A stretch of 64,000 nt of DNA from a virus. The first letter of the stretch is position 1. Every line of letters starts with the position of its first letter. The position numbers were made by a program, and so were the translations under genes. The notes beneath the pieces are model-generated. The model searched no databases. It was not told where the DNA came from and saw only the letters and a program-made list of their open reading frames with translations. The DNA lies in the IMG/VR virus record IMGVR_UViG_3300020450_000017, positions 1-64,000 of that record. One strand, given 5' to 3'. Shown here piece after piece: positions 37,504-46,639 of this stretch.

Positions 37504-37856
37504 TAAATTTTAACGAAGAAGACGATGCAGCTGTAAAATGGTGTGAAGAAAAATACCCTGAATTAACCCAGGAATATAAAAAAATCATGATGGAACAGTA
37601 TGTTTTGTTTTGTAAAAAACATAGGAACTATGGACCAACAAATATTAATGTAGGTACTAATCTAGAAACCGAAGCAGATATTAAATTAGCACTCACCGGC
37701 TTATGGTTTAGAATAAACGATAAAATACAGAGATTAAAAAACTTGGTTGTGCAAGGAGAACCTGATACAGTAGGGGAACCTATAGAAGATACGCTTAAAG
37801 ACCTCAGTGTGTACGGAATTATAGGCCAAATCGTACAACAAGGTAAATTTAAATGA
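37500..37856 (+). CDS. DUF1599-like protein
   Basis: 118 residues. CKKHRNYGPTNINVG, LWFRINDKIQRLKNLV, GEPIEDTLKDLSVYGIIGQI follow the DUF1599 pattern. This family has been proposed to take part in nucleotide modification in phages, though no reaction is established. ATGA overlaps on both sides. If that proposal holds, it might belong with the deazaguanine genes although it lies 8 kb away (inference). Confidence 0.65.
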   Translation: MINFNEEDDAAVKWCEEKYPELTQEYKKIMMEQYVLFCKKHRNYGPTNINVGTNLETEADIKLALTGLWFRINDKIQRLKNLVVQGEPDTVGEPIEDTLKDLSVYGIIGQIVQQGKFK

Positions 37857-38767
37857 TTTTAGAAAACGTACAGAACACAGTTGTCCCAAAAATGGATTGG
37901 GAAAAATATAAGATGGTTTCTTATACCCAATTTTCGGCATGGAGTGAATGCCCCCACAATTGGAAATTAATGTATATTGATAAACAAAAGCAACCCCCAA
38001 ATATTCATTTAGCTTTTGGATCTGCTATGCATGAAACCCTCCAGGAATATCTAGACTTAATGTATAATAAGTCTATTAGAGCCGCAGATGAATTTCCTAT
38101 TTATGAAGACTTTCAAGAACGTTTCATGAAAATGTATGGTGAATATAAAGAACAAATTGGGGATAATTTTGCAACTAAAAAAGATTTAGTTGAGTTTGTA
38201 AATGATGGGCTTAATATAATTGAATTTTTCTTGCAACGTCGCCAAATGCATTTTTCAAAACGTGGTACTAAATTACTTGGGGTTGAAATGCCTATATTAA
38301 CACCACCTCATGAAAAATTTCCTGATGTTATGTTATTTGGAAAATTAGATTTAGTATTTTATGATGAAGATTTACAAAAGGTAAGTATTTGGGATATCAA
38401 AACTTCTACTAGGGGGTGGACCAAATATGAAAAAGAAAATAAAATTAAAACCGCACAAATGGTTTTATATAAGCGTTACTTCGCCGAACAGTATAATGTT
38501 CCGGTTGAATCGATTGATTGCAAGTACTTTATCGTAAAACGTAAAATACCTAAAAATCCTAAATACCCAGCAATGGCTTCAAGAATACAAACATTTGAGC
38601 CTTCTTCTGGTAAAGTATCTTTAAATAGAGTAACTCGTCAGCTTCATGAATTTATTGAAAGCGTATTTGTCGAAGGAACTAATACGTATGATATAGATAA
38701 AATAGAACAGACGCTAGCTACCACAAAAAAATGTTCTTCTAAATGGTGTGTAGCTTGTAATAGCTAA
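37853..38767 (+). CDS. PD-(D/E)XK nuclease (RecB/Cas4-like)
   Basis: 304 residues. SYTQFSAWSECPHNWKLMYI at the N-terminus, AFGSAMHETLQEYL, then the catalytic LFGKLDLVF and SIWDIKTSTRG (D...D-x-K) identify the RecB-type nuclease domain. The C-terminus has CSSKWCVAC, which with the early Cys could form an Fe-S site as in Cas4/AddB relatives. It probably acts in DNA end processing or recombination. Confidence 0.82.
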   Translation: MILENVQNTVVPKMDWEKYKMVSYTQFSAWSECPHNWKLMYIDKQKQPPNIHLAFGSAMHETLQEYLDLMYNKSIRAADEFPIYEDFQERFMKMYGEYKEQIGDNFATKKDLVEFVNDGLNIIEFFLQRRQMHFSKRGTKLLGVEMPILTPPHEKFPDVMLFGKLDLVFYDEDLQKVSIWDIKTSTRGWTKYEKENKIKTAQMVLYKRYFAEQYNVPVESIDCKYFIVKRKIPKNPKYPAMASRIQTFEPSSGKVSLNRVTRQLHEFIESVFVEGTNTYDIDKIEQTLATTKKCSSKWCVACNS

Positions 38768-38771
38768 CCCC

Positions 38772-39746
38772 ATGAAACAAAAACTATTTCCTTTTATAAT
38801 CGCATTATCTGCATTATCTGTTTCGGCATCAGCTGCTTTTTATTCTGTAAGTGGATTAAGTAAACTTTTTGCTGGAGCAGCTTTTGCTGTTATAATAATG
38901 GCTGCTTCTCTTGAGGTAGCTAAATTGGTTATAGCTTCTCTTCTTTACCAATATAGAAAAAATCTACCTAAATTACTTAAATACTACCTTTCAGTAGCTT
39001 GCCTTATATTGATATTAATTACAAGTATGGGCATTTATGGTTTTTTATCAGCTGCCTATCAAGAAACAGCAGCTAAAGCTGGTAATATAGATTCTCAAAT
39101 AGCACTTATTGAAACTAAACGAGATAATATAAAAGAACAACTTGCGATATACAACGCAGAAAAAGAAACTATTAACGAGGCGGTGAGCAGTCTGAGGTCT
39201 GGCTTATCTAACAACGTAATACAGTATACTGACACATTAGGTAATGTGATTACTACAACTTCTTCGTCTACAAGACGTGCTTTAGAAAAACAACTTGACC
39301 AAGCAATAGGTAGACAAACCGAAATCAATACTAGAGTAGATGGCTTAAACCAACAATTATTTGAATACGAAACAGAAATAGTTGAAGTAACTAGTAATGC
39401 TAATATAGCGGGTGAGTTAGGACCACTTAAATATTTATCTGGTTTAACAGGAAAACCTATGGATCAAATTATAAACTGGCTATTATTAACTATTATATTT
39501 GTATTTGATCCTTTGGCTATTGCCCTAGTAGTTGCTGCTAACTTTGCTTTTGCACAATTAAAAATTAAAGGTGATAAAGAACCTGAAATTAAAGTAGTAG
39601 AAAAAATAGTAGAAGTACCTATAGAGGTAGAAAAAATAGTTAAAAAAAACGTTTATGGGGAAGAAGTAGAAAAAAAATTAAAACTATTTGACCACCCTAA
39701 AATACAAACAACTATAAAACACATGAGAAGAAACGGGGATTTATAA
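38772..39746 (+). CDS. Polytopic membrane protein with coiled coil
   Basis: 324 residues. Membrane helices lie at about 5-25, 30-55 and 70-95, then a long coiled coil (about 100-210), then one or two more membrane helices (about 235-265) before a charged tail rich in Lys, Glu and Val. Similar proteins occur in T4-like marine phages with no known role. It ends the replication block. Confidence 0.6.
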   Translation: MKQKLFPFIIALSALSVSASAAFYSVSGLSKLFAGAAFAVIIMAASLEVAKLVIASLLYQYRKNLPKLLKYYLSVACLILILITSMGIYGFLSAAYQETAAKAGNIDSQIALIETKRDNIKEQLAIYNAEKETINEAVSSLRSGLSNNVIQYTDTLGNVITTTSSSTRRALEKQLDQAIGRQTEINTRVDGLNQQLFEYETEIVEVTSNANIAGELGPLKYLSGLTGKPMDQIINWLLLTIIFVFDPLAIALVVAANFAFAQLKIKGDKEPEIKVVEKIVEVPIEVEKIVKKNVYGEEVEKKLKLFDHPKIQTTIKHMRRNGDL

Positions 39747-39757
39747 TTTATGTATAT

Positions 39758-39775
39758 GTATATGTAAACATATAC
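39758..39775. promoter_or_regulatory. Palindromic operator candidate before the RHH gene
   Basis: GTATATGT-AA-ACATATAC is a perfect 8-bp inverted repeat, five bases before the ATG of a ribbon-helix-helix protein. Two overlapping TATGTATATG units lie just upstream (39749-39764). Such sites typically bind RHH dimers and allow autorepression. A single TATGTATATG occurs at 3039-3048 before the gp26-like gene. Confidence 0.5.
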
Positions 39776-39780
39776 AATCA

Positions 39781-39971
39781 TGGCTTTAAAATTAACATCC
39801 GTAAAATTAGAAGAACGTTTATTTGAAGACTTTAAAGTAGCTTCAATTAGGCAAAAATTTAACCTCCAAAAATTAGTAAATAGAAGTATACATCTTTATT
39901 TAACTGATGAGGAGTTTGCAAAATCCCTTCATACACACACTGATCTCACTATTAGTGGTAGTGGGTTATAA
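39781..39971 (+). CDS. Ribbon-helix-helix transcriptional regulator
   Basis: 63 residues, with the ATG at 39780/39781 region next to the palindrome. LTSVKLEERLFEDFKVASIRQKF gives a strand followed by a helix, then NLQKLVNRSIHLYL the second helix; this is the Arc/MetJ layout. It stands alone before the glycan island, so it may control that island or itself. Confidence 0.7.
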
Positions 39972-39993
39972 ACAATAAAAAAGGTTTTATTTA

Positions 39994-41463
39994 ATGAAAA
40001 AAGGTTATATTCCTAAAGAGGAAAGAAAAAAGATACTATTCCTCTGCGATGATATTAGACTCCATAGTGGAATAGGAACTATGGGAAAAGAAATAGTCCT
40101 TAATACAGCTCACCATTTTAATTGGGTTAATTTAGGTGCAGCAGTAAAACACCCTGAACAAGGACAGGCATTTGATTTAAGTCCCGAAGTTAATCAAGTT
40201 ATAGGGATTGAAGACTCTAATGTAAAAGTGATTCCCTGGAGTGGATATGGAGATGATAATATAATTAGACAACTCCTTAATCGGGAAAAACCAGATGCAA
40301 TACTTCATTTTACTGATCCTAGATATTGGACCTGGCTTTATAGAATGGAAAAAGAAATTAGAACTAAAATCCCATTAGTATTTTATACTATTTGGGATGA
40401 TTTACCTTACCCCATGTATAATAGAGATTTTTATCGTTCTGATGATCTTCTTCTTTGTATTTCAAAACAAACTAAAAATTTAGTTGAAAATGTTCTTAAA
40501 GATTTTCCTAAAAAAGATTGGCAAACCCAATACGTTCCCCATGGTATAAATGAAACTTCATTTTATCCTGTTATTAATGATTTAGAATTTGAAGTATTTA
40601 AGGATAAATTCTTTGAAGAACAAGAATATGATTTTGTAGCATTTTGGAATAATAGAAATATTAGACGTAAAAACCCGGGTGACGTAGTTACTGCTTGGAA
40701 AATTTTCACAGATCAATTACCTAAAGAAAAAGCAGAACGTTGTTTACTTATTATGCACACGGATCCTGTAGATGGAAATGGTACAGATATACCTGCAGTA
40801 ATTAAAACTATGTGTGATCCTGAAAGAAATAAGGTTAAGTTTACCTTTGGTAAATGTGATCACAAAACCCTAAACTATTACTATAATTTAGCAGATGTAC
40901 AATTTATGATGACAGATAATGAAGGTTGGGGATTATCTCTTACTGAAGGGCTTATGGCGGGTAATATGATTATAGCTCCTGTTCAGGGTGGTATGCAAGA
41001 CCAAATGCGTTTTGAAGATGAAAACGGTGATTGGATTAATTTTACAACTGAATTCCCTACTAATAGTAATGGTAAATATAAAAAATGTGGTGAGTGGGCT
41101 ATACCAATGTGGCCTAAAACCCGTTCATTAAAAGGTTCACCTCCTACTCCTTATATCTATGCCACACAAGTAGATATTGAAGATGCTGGTTTAGCCTTAT
41201 TAGAATGTTATAACTTAGGTAAAGAAGAAATTAACCGTAGAGGACTTAAAGGAAGAGAATGGTTACTTTCTGATGAATCTAAAATGACTGCTTCTAATAT
41301 GGGACAAAATTTTATAGATAATATTGATAATTTATTTAAAAATTGGGAACCTGTAAGTAGGTTTTCTATAGAAAAAGTGGATAACGGGAATACCACATAT
41401 AACCCAAATTCGGTACAATATACTCCTGAATTTGAACAAAAATTAAAAAAAGTTTTAGCATGA
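39994..41463 (+). CDS. GT-B glycosyltransferase (GT4-like)
   Basis: 489 residues. The N-terminus has DDIRLHSGIGTMGKEIV, the VPHGINETSFYPV block, and the C-terminal donor site DNEGWGLSLTEGLMAGN, which matches the E-x7-E motif of GT4 enzymes. It transfers a sugar from a nucleotide donor. First gene of the glycan island; overlaps the next glycosyltransferase by ATGA. Confidence 0.85.
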   Translation: MKKGYIPKEERKKILFLCDDIRLHSGIGTMGKEIVLNTAHHFNWVNLGAAVKHPEQGQAFDLSPEVNQVIGIEDSNVKVIPWSGYGDDNIIRQLLNREKPDAILHFTDPRYWTWLYRMEKEIRTKIPLVFYTIWDDLPYPMYNRDFYRSDDLLLCISKQTKNLVENVLKDFPKKDWQTQYVPHGINETSFYPVINDLEFEVFKDKFFEEQEYDFVAFWNNRNIRRKNPGDVVTAWKIFTDQLPKEKAERCLLIMHTDPVDGNGTDIPAVIKTMCDPERNKVKFTFGKCDHKTLNYYYNLADVQFMMTDNEGWGLSLTEGLMAGNMIIAPVQGGMQDQMRFEDENGDWINFTTEFPTNSNGKYKKCGEWAIPMWPKTRSLKGSPPTPYIYATQVDIEDAGLALLECYNLGKEEINRRGLKGREWLLSDESKMTASNMGQNFIDNIDNLFKNWEPVSRFSIEKVDNGNTTYNPNSVQYTPEFEQKLKKVLA

Positions 41464-42782
41464 TACCAACTACAAAACCAACTTGTATAGTCAGTTGCCC
41501 TATAGATACTTTTAGTGGTTATGGGCATAGATCTAGAGATTTTGTTCGTTCTTTAGTTAAGGTTAAAGGAGAAGAATGGAATATACAAATCTTACCCCAA
41601 AAATGGGGCAATACACCTTGGGGGGCACTATCTGATAATGACCCATTAAAACAATTATACCACCCGGGAGGAGAATCTAAGCGCCCCGAAATTTGGGTGC
41701 AAATAACTATCCCTAGTGAATTTCAACCTACTGGACAATTTAATATAGGTGTAACCGCGGGTATAGAATCAACGGTACCGCCCCCAGACTGGATAAAAGG
41801 AATGAATAGAATGGATTTAAATTTAGTATCTTCAAACTTTACTAAAGATACTTTTAGCCAAGTTAAATTCACAGAAAATGACCCACAAGGGCAACCAATA
41901 GGTGAAGTAAAATTAGAAAAACCTATTGAAGTTTTATTTGAGGGATTAGATACAGGGGTATACTTTAAAGAAGTAAATAAATCAGGATTATTAGATGATA
42001 TAGATGAAAATTTTTGTTTCTTATTTACAGGCCATTGGTTACCTGGTAAATTTGGGGAGGATAGGAAAGACGTAGCTACACTAATTCAAACATTTTTAGA
42101 AACTTTTAAGGATAAAAAGAATAAGCCAGCATTACTGTTAAAAACAAATAAAGTAGATTATAGCTTATTAGATAAAGAAGAAATCCTTAATAATATTAGG
42201 CAGATTAGAAATAAGTTTAAAAATAAAGAAAACTTACCTAATATCTATATTTTACATGGTGAGTTTACAAATGAAGAACTTAATAAAATTAATAACGACC
42301 CTAAAATTAAAGCTTTTATATCATTTACAAAAGGTGAAGGTTTTGGTAGGCCACTTTTAGAACAAGCTATTACTGGTAAACCCGTAATTACTACAAATTG
42401 GAGTGGTCATACTGATTTTATCCGCCCAGAATACAATGTATTATTAGGAGGAGAATTAAAACCCGTCCACGAATCAGCTGCTAATAAATGGTTATTAAAG
42501 GAAGCAAATTGGTTTAATGTAGATACTAAAGTAGCCTCAAAAGCTATGAGTGACGTGTTTAAAAATTATAGAAAATATATTGAAAATAGCCGCAAACAAA
42601 CTAAATTCCTTACAAATAACTTTAGTATTGATAAAATGGCTGAGGTATTAAAATCCCATGTGGATAAAGTAAAACCTGTAATGAATGTACCATTAGTATT
42701 GCCTAAACTAAAGCAAGTAAAAAATACATTACCCGAAACACCAAAGTTAAAATTACCTAAATTAAGTAAAGTAAATGGATAA
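41460..42782 (+). CDS. GT-B glycosyltransferase (GT4-like)
   Basis: 440 residues. DTFSGYGHRSRDFVRSL at the N-terminus and the donor-site segment FTKGEGFGRPLLEQAITGKP (residues about 292-311) with the E-x7-E pattern indicate GT4. FLFTGHWLPGKFGEDRKDV marks the start of the C-terminal Rossmann domain. The last 50 residues are Lys/Leu/Pro repeats, probably flexible. Overlaps the next gene by 8 bases. Confidence 0.82.
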   Translation: MIPTTKPTCIVSCPIDTFSGYGHRSRDFVRSLVKVKGEEWNIQILPQKWGNTPWGALSDNDPLKQLYHPGGESKRPEIWVQITIPSEFQPTGQFNIGVTAGIESTVPPPDWIKGMNRMDLNLVSSNFTKDTFSQVKFTENDPQGQPIGEVKLEKPIEVLFEGLDTGVYFKEVNKSGLLDDIDENFCFLFTGHWLPGKFGEDRKDVATLIQTFLETFKDKKNKPALLLKTNKVDYSLLDKEEILNNIRQIRNKFKNKENLPNIYILHGEFTNEELNKINNDPKIKAFISFTKGEGFGRPLLEQAITGKPVITTNWSGHTDFIRPEYNVLLGGELKPVHESAANKWLLKEANWFNVDTKVASKAMSDVFKNYRKYIENSRKQTKFLTNNFSIDKMAEVLKSHVDKVKPVMNVPLVLPKLKQVKNTLPETPKLKLPKLSKVNG

Positions 42783-43230
42783 CTTAACAGAATGCCCTTG
42801 TTGTGGGTCTAATGCTTGTTCTAAAACTACTGCTCATGACGGCAATGAAATTTATTTATGCTGGACATGTGGTATGTCTACTACTAGTGAGTTAATTGAT
42901 GGAAGTGATTTTGAAAAAAATAATTTTTCTCAAACCGCTGAACTTATAAAAGACCTAAAACAAGTCCATAATAGTTTAGCCTGGTATCCCAAAGTTATTA
43001 ACTTACCTGAAAATGGAATGGTATTTCCGGAATGGAATAAAAGGATGAAAGATTGGTATTGGGCATCTGTGAAAGCAGTTCCCATAACTGAAGAAGAAAA
43101 GGATAAATACCCAAATCCTAATAACCCCGGAGAATACTATAATTTTAAAATGGACATCAAAAACATAAAAAGATTTAACAAAGTATGTTTTATGGATGCC
43201 GCCGAATATATTGGAATGTTTGAATCATGA
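42775..43230 (+). CDS. Zinc-ribbon hypothetical protein
   Basis: 151 residues. Two Cys pairs, CPCC and CWTC (about 8-37), make a zinc ribbon at the N-terminus. The remainder (KVINLPENGMVFPEWNKRMK and following) is an unnamed domain seen in marine phage proteins. Function unknown; in the operon with glycosyltransferases by ATGA overlap. Confidence 0.6.
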   Translation: MDNLTECPCCGSNACSKTTAHDGNEIYLCWTCGMSTTSELIDGSDFEKNNFSQTAELIKDLKQVHNSLAWYPKVINLPENGMVFPEWNKRMKDWYWASVKAVPITEEEKDKYPNPNNPGEYYNFKMDIKNIKRFNKVCFMDAAEYIGMFES

Positions 43231-43853
43231 AAAATCCAACAATAAGTTTTGCTATTCCTGTTCATAATGAACATGAAGAAATAGATAGGTTATTAAACCA
43301 ATTAATAAAATACAAAAAGACTGAAGACGAAATTATAGTCCAGTGTGACCAGGGAAATACTACGAGTAATGTGTATAAGGTATTAGATAAATATAAAGAT
43401 CAAATACATGTAATTGAATTTCCACTTAATCGTGACTTTGCTACTTTTAAAAATAATTTAAAAAATAATTGTAAAGGAGATTGGATATTTCAAATTGATG
43501 CCGATGAGATTCCCGATGAATACTTAATTGATACTGTACATTATTTCTTAAAAGAAAACCCCGAGATAGAAGTATTTTGGGTACCTAGAATTAATACTGT
43601 AGATGGAATTACCACAAAACATATGCAAAAATGGGGCTGGCAAAAAGATAACCAGGGCAGAATTAATTTTCCTGACTATCAATGCCGTATACTACAAAAC
43701 ACCCCTAAAATACAGTGGGTAAGTAAGGTACATGAAGTATTACATGGCCATAGTAGCCAAACTCAATTACCCGCAAATCCCGAATTTTGTTTAATCCACC
43801 CAAAAACTATAGATAGACAGGAACATCAAAATAAACTTTATAGTACTATATAA
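43227..43853 (+). CDS. GT-A glycosyltransferase (GT2-like)
   Basis: 208 residues. ISFAIPVHNEHEEIDRLLNQL opens a GT2 fold and GDWIFQIDADEIPD carries the D-x-D metal/nucleotide site; CLIHPKTIDRQEHQ near the end is typical of short GT2 proteins. It ends this transcription unit before a hairpin terminator. Confidence 0.82.
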   Translation: MKNPTISFAIPVHNEHEEIDRLLNQLIKYKKTEDEIIVQCDQGNTTSNVYKVLDKYKDQIHVIEFPLNRDFATFKNNLKNNCKGDWIFQIDADEIPDEYLIDTVHYFLKENPEIEVFWVPRINTVDGITTKHMQKWGWQKDNQGRINFPDYQCRILQNTPKIQWVSKVHEVLHGHSSQTQLPANPEFCLIHPKTIDRQEHQNKLYSTI

Positions 43854-43880
43854 TACATTTGGATTTGTAAATGTATTTTT
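43852..43880 (+). terminator. Terminator hairpin
   Basis: Stem AATACATTT / AAATGTATT with an 8-base loop (GGATTTGT) and a following T run, starting at the stop of the GT2 gene. Confidence 0.68.
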
Positions 43881-43890
43881 GTATATTCAC
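43881..43890 (+). promoter_or_regulatory. Candidate promoter motif GTATATTCAC
   Basis: GTATATTCAC follows the terminator and lies 20 bases before the SIS-HAD gene. The same 10-mer recurs at 63667-63676, also right after a terminator and just before a gene. Confidence 0.4.
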
Positions 43891-43910
43891 TAAATAAAAT
43901 AAAATAATTA

Positions 43911-44885
43911 ATGTTAAATTTTGAAAATATAGGAGATAAGTTTGTTCAAACTGTAAACTCCGCTGAATGGAATGCACTCCAAGATAAGTTTAATCAGTGC
44001 AATGAAATATTTGTATTAGGGCATGGTGGTAACTTAGCTATAGCTGACCATGCCGCAGTAGATATTACTCGTCTTTCTAACGGAAAGAAAAATGCTGTAG
44101 CACCTGGGTCTGCTATTGTTAATACTTCACTTATTAACGATACAAACTGGGACCAATGGATGGTTTCATGGCTAGAAGCTAGAACCCGAAACAGAACCAA
44201 ATCCCAACTTAAAAACACATTAGTATGGGGTATTAGTTCTTCAGGTAAAAGTACAGATATCATTAAGGCATTACAGTGGGCAGAGCAAAATGGCTTACAA
44301 ATAGCATGTACTACTTCATATCCTTTAGTTGAAAAGGTTCCTAATTTAACTGAGGTAGTTTTAGGTGCTGATTACTACCACACAGCAGAGGTATTAACAC
44401 TCCTTTTAAGTTACCAATTAACCCACGGATCAGGAGCTGAATGTCCCCCTATTGGTAGAAATACTCCTGAAGAACTTGAAAAACTTAACTGGAATAAGGG
44501 TATTAGAGAACATTCTTACCCTGATGAGCAAGTTAATTTAGGGGTTGACTTTGATAAAGTAATTCATAAATGCTCTAAAGGGTTCTATGATGGGACTGTA
44601 TATGATGATCCAGTAGATGGAGTTGAAGAAGCTCTTAAAACCCTATCAGAGAAATATACCCTTATTTGTTATACTGCTAAAGCTAAACCAGACCGAGGAC
44701 TAGTAAATGGTAAAACAGGAACCCAATTAGTTTGGGAATGGCTAAAACACCATAATTTAGATAAATATATATCCAAAGTAACAGCTGAAAAGCCAAGAGC
44801 AGTAGCTTATATTGATGATAAAGCAATAAGGTTTACTGATTGGAATTCTTGCATAACACAACTTAAGGATTTTAACATTTTATGA
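43911..44885 (+). CDS. SIS-domain isomerase fused to HAD phosphatase
   Basis: 324 residues. The first 170 form a SIS domain (FVLGHGGNLAIADHAAVD and GISSSGKSTDIIKAL bind sugar phosphate), as in GmhA sedoheptulose-7-phosphate isomerase. From about 210, VDFDKVIH (D213, D215), CYTAKAKPD, AEKPRAVAYIDDKA give the HAD motifs. An isomerase-phosphatase pair suggests one chain performing two steps of heptose or related sugar synthesis (GmhA/GmhB-like), which is inferred. It starts a new operon. Confidence 0.78.
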   Translation: MLNFENIGDKFVQTVNSAEWNALQDKFNQCNEIFVLGHGGNLAIADHAAVDITRLSNGKKNAVAPGSAIVNTSLINDTNWDQWMVSWLEARTRNRTKSQLKNTLVWGISSSGKSTDIIKALQWAEQNGLQIACTTSYPLVEKVPNLTEVVLGADYYHTAEVLTLLLSYQLTHGSGAECPPIGRNTPEELEKLNWNKGIREHSYPDEQVNLGVDFDKVIHKCSKGFYDGTVYDDPVDGVEEALKTLSEKYTLICYTAKAKPDRGLVNGKTGTQLVWEWLKHHNLDKYISKVTAEKPRAVAYIDDKAIRFTDWNSCITQLKDFNIL

Positions 44886-45862
44886 GTACAATTCAAATAT
44901 TAATCCATGCTCTTCCTAGAGAAATAGATGGCTTAGAAAGAGTTTGTGATCAATTACATAGGAGTTCATTTTTTTTAGAAAACTCCGATAAAGTAAATCT
45001 AGATATAACTTTAAACCTATCGGATGAATTTACTGACTGGGAAAATAGTTCTTTACCTAAAGAATTCTTTATTGATAAATTTAAAGCTATTGAAATAAGA
45101 TCTGATTGGACTAATAAAAATTATTTTGAAATCAGTCATGGTGATATCTGTTCTGGGTGTAATGATAAAAGAAGAAACAGTATAAGACAATATTCAGACC
45201 AAGTATCTCATTTTCTTTATGCTGATCCTGATATTGCTTTTCCTATATGGGGGCTATATTATATGTTTAGGGCTATAGAATCCATTAACACAAATTACCA
45301 TATTATTTCGGGAGAAGTTCTTAAATTATGGGATAATAGCTGGGATTCTATAGTTAATGAAAGATTCATAAATATACCCATAGATCTTGAAGATTTCCCA
45401 AATCGAAAAGTAAGATTTTATAAAGAATTTGACCCTTATAGATTAGACTCAGAATTTTTTACTAATATAGATTCTACAGATATTAAAACAGTTCCTAATT
45501 TTAAATTTGCAGGCGGTTTATTTACCTGTTTTTCTTCCAATCTATTAAAATTTATAGATATCCCGGATGAATTAGGATCATATGGATTAGATGATACTTA
45601 TGTACTACAGTGTTCTCAATTAATGAAACAAATGGGTTATGATATTCAACAATATGCTGTTAAAAATTTAGTAGTGTGTGAAAGTAGAAGATATAAGCAT
45701 TTCCCTGCGGGCTTTCAAGATAAAAACGTAGAACCTAACCCTTATATTAAATTTTTAGCCCAAAAAGTTAATGAAAATGACCGGGATAATTTAGCCGAAA
45801 ACGCTAAAAAAGCATATCCCCATCTTATAAATAAATTTATACAACGAGCCAATAAAAAATAA
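44882..45862 (+). CDS. Putative glycosyltransferase
   Basis: 326 residues. HFLYADPDIAFPIWG contains a D-x-D motif and LGSYGLDDTYVLQC resembles the acceptor-side acidic motif of GT-A enzymes; FAGGLFTCFSS lies between. The family is not certain. Overlaps the SIS-HAD gene by ATGA. Confidence 0.6.
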   Translation: MSTIQILIHALPREIDGLERVCDQLHRSSFFLENSDKVNLDITLNLSDEFTDWENSSLPKEFFIDKFKAIEIRSDWTNKNYFEISHGDICSGCNDKRRNSIRQYSDQVSHFLYADPDIAFPIWGLYYMFRAIESINTNYHIISGEVLKLWDNSWDSIVNERFINIPIDLEDFPNRKVRFYKEFDPYRLDSEFFTNIDSTDIKTVPNFKFAGGLFTCFSSNLLKFIDIPDELGSYGLDDTYVLQCSQLMKQMGYDIQQYAVKNLVVCESRRYKHFPAGFQDKNVEPNPYIKFLAQKVNENDRDNLAENAKKAYPHLINKFIQRANKK

Positions 45863-45865
45863 AAA

Positions 45866-46639
45866 ATGATTAAATATTTAAATTTTGTTTTACCCGAACC
45901 TGACAGAAATGGGGCTGATAAGCCTGATTATAAAATTAATTTAACATGGGAAATGTTTCAGTCTTTTAGAGATGAGGCGAGAATATCTAAAAAATTTAAT
46001 GATTTTCTTAAGGGAAAAAGTGTTGTATTAGTAGGTCCTTCCCCCTATTTAGAAGGAAAAAAAAGAGGTGAATTTATAGATTCACATGATGTAGTAATTA
46101 GAATGAATAAAGGGTGGAAAATTGAACCTAATATGGTAGAAGATTATGGTTCTAAAACCGATATTAGATGGCATTGTATGATGGATCATCACCACCACGG
46201 AGGGGACTTTGATGTAGAAGGTATGGTAGATTATGGGGTAGAATGGTTAGCATCTCAATTCCCTAGAAATCTAGATTATTTCCATAATGATAATATTAAG
46301 TTCGAAACAATAAATGAAGGAAGAGTTAAATTCCATTGTTTTGCTGATTTAATATATTTTCTTAATATACACATGGCTCTTGAAACCCGCCCTAATGTAG
46401 GACCTACAGCAGTAGCTGAATTAATTAATTATGATATTGATAGCCTTCATTTAATGGGTGTTTCGTTTTTTAGAGATGGGTGGCATAAGGGTTATAAGGA
46501 AGGATATGCCTTAGAACGAGCAACTGCTGCGGGGCATGCCCAAGAACCTCAAATGTATATGCTTAAATTAATTTTAGAAAACGAATCTAGATTTACTATG
46601 GATGAAGAAATAAAAAATATTATATATAATACTTTATGA
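45866..46639 (+). CDS. GT29 sialyltransferase-like protein
   Basis: 257 residues. VVLVGPSPYLEG, IDSHDVVIRMNKG and DYGSKTDIRW resemble sialylmotif L of the GT29 family, and TRPNVGPTAVAELI with SLHLMGVSFF the following part. GT29 enzymes transfer sialic acids from CMP donors. The next gene is a cytidylyltransferase, which supports a CMP-sugar route. The exact sugar cannot be told. Confidence 0.65.
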   Translation: MIKYLNFVLPEPDRNGADKPDYKINLTWEMFQSFRDEARISKKFNDFLKGKSVVLVGPSPYLEGKKRGEFIDSHDVVIRMNKGWKIEPNMVEDYGSKTDIRWHCMMDHHHHGGDFDVEGMVDYGVEWLASQFPRNLDYFHNDNIKFETINEGRVKFHCFADLIYFLNIHMALETRPNVGPTAVAELINYDIDSLHLMGVSFFRDGWHKGYKEGYALERATAAGHAQEPQMYMLKLILENESRFTMDEEIKNIIYNTL

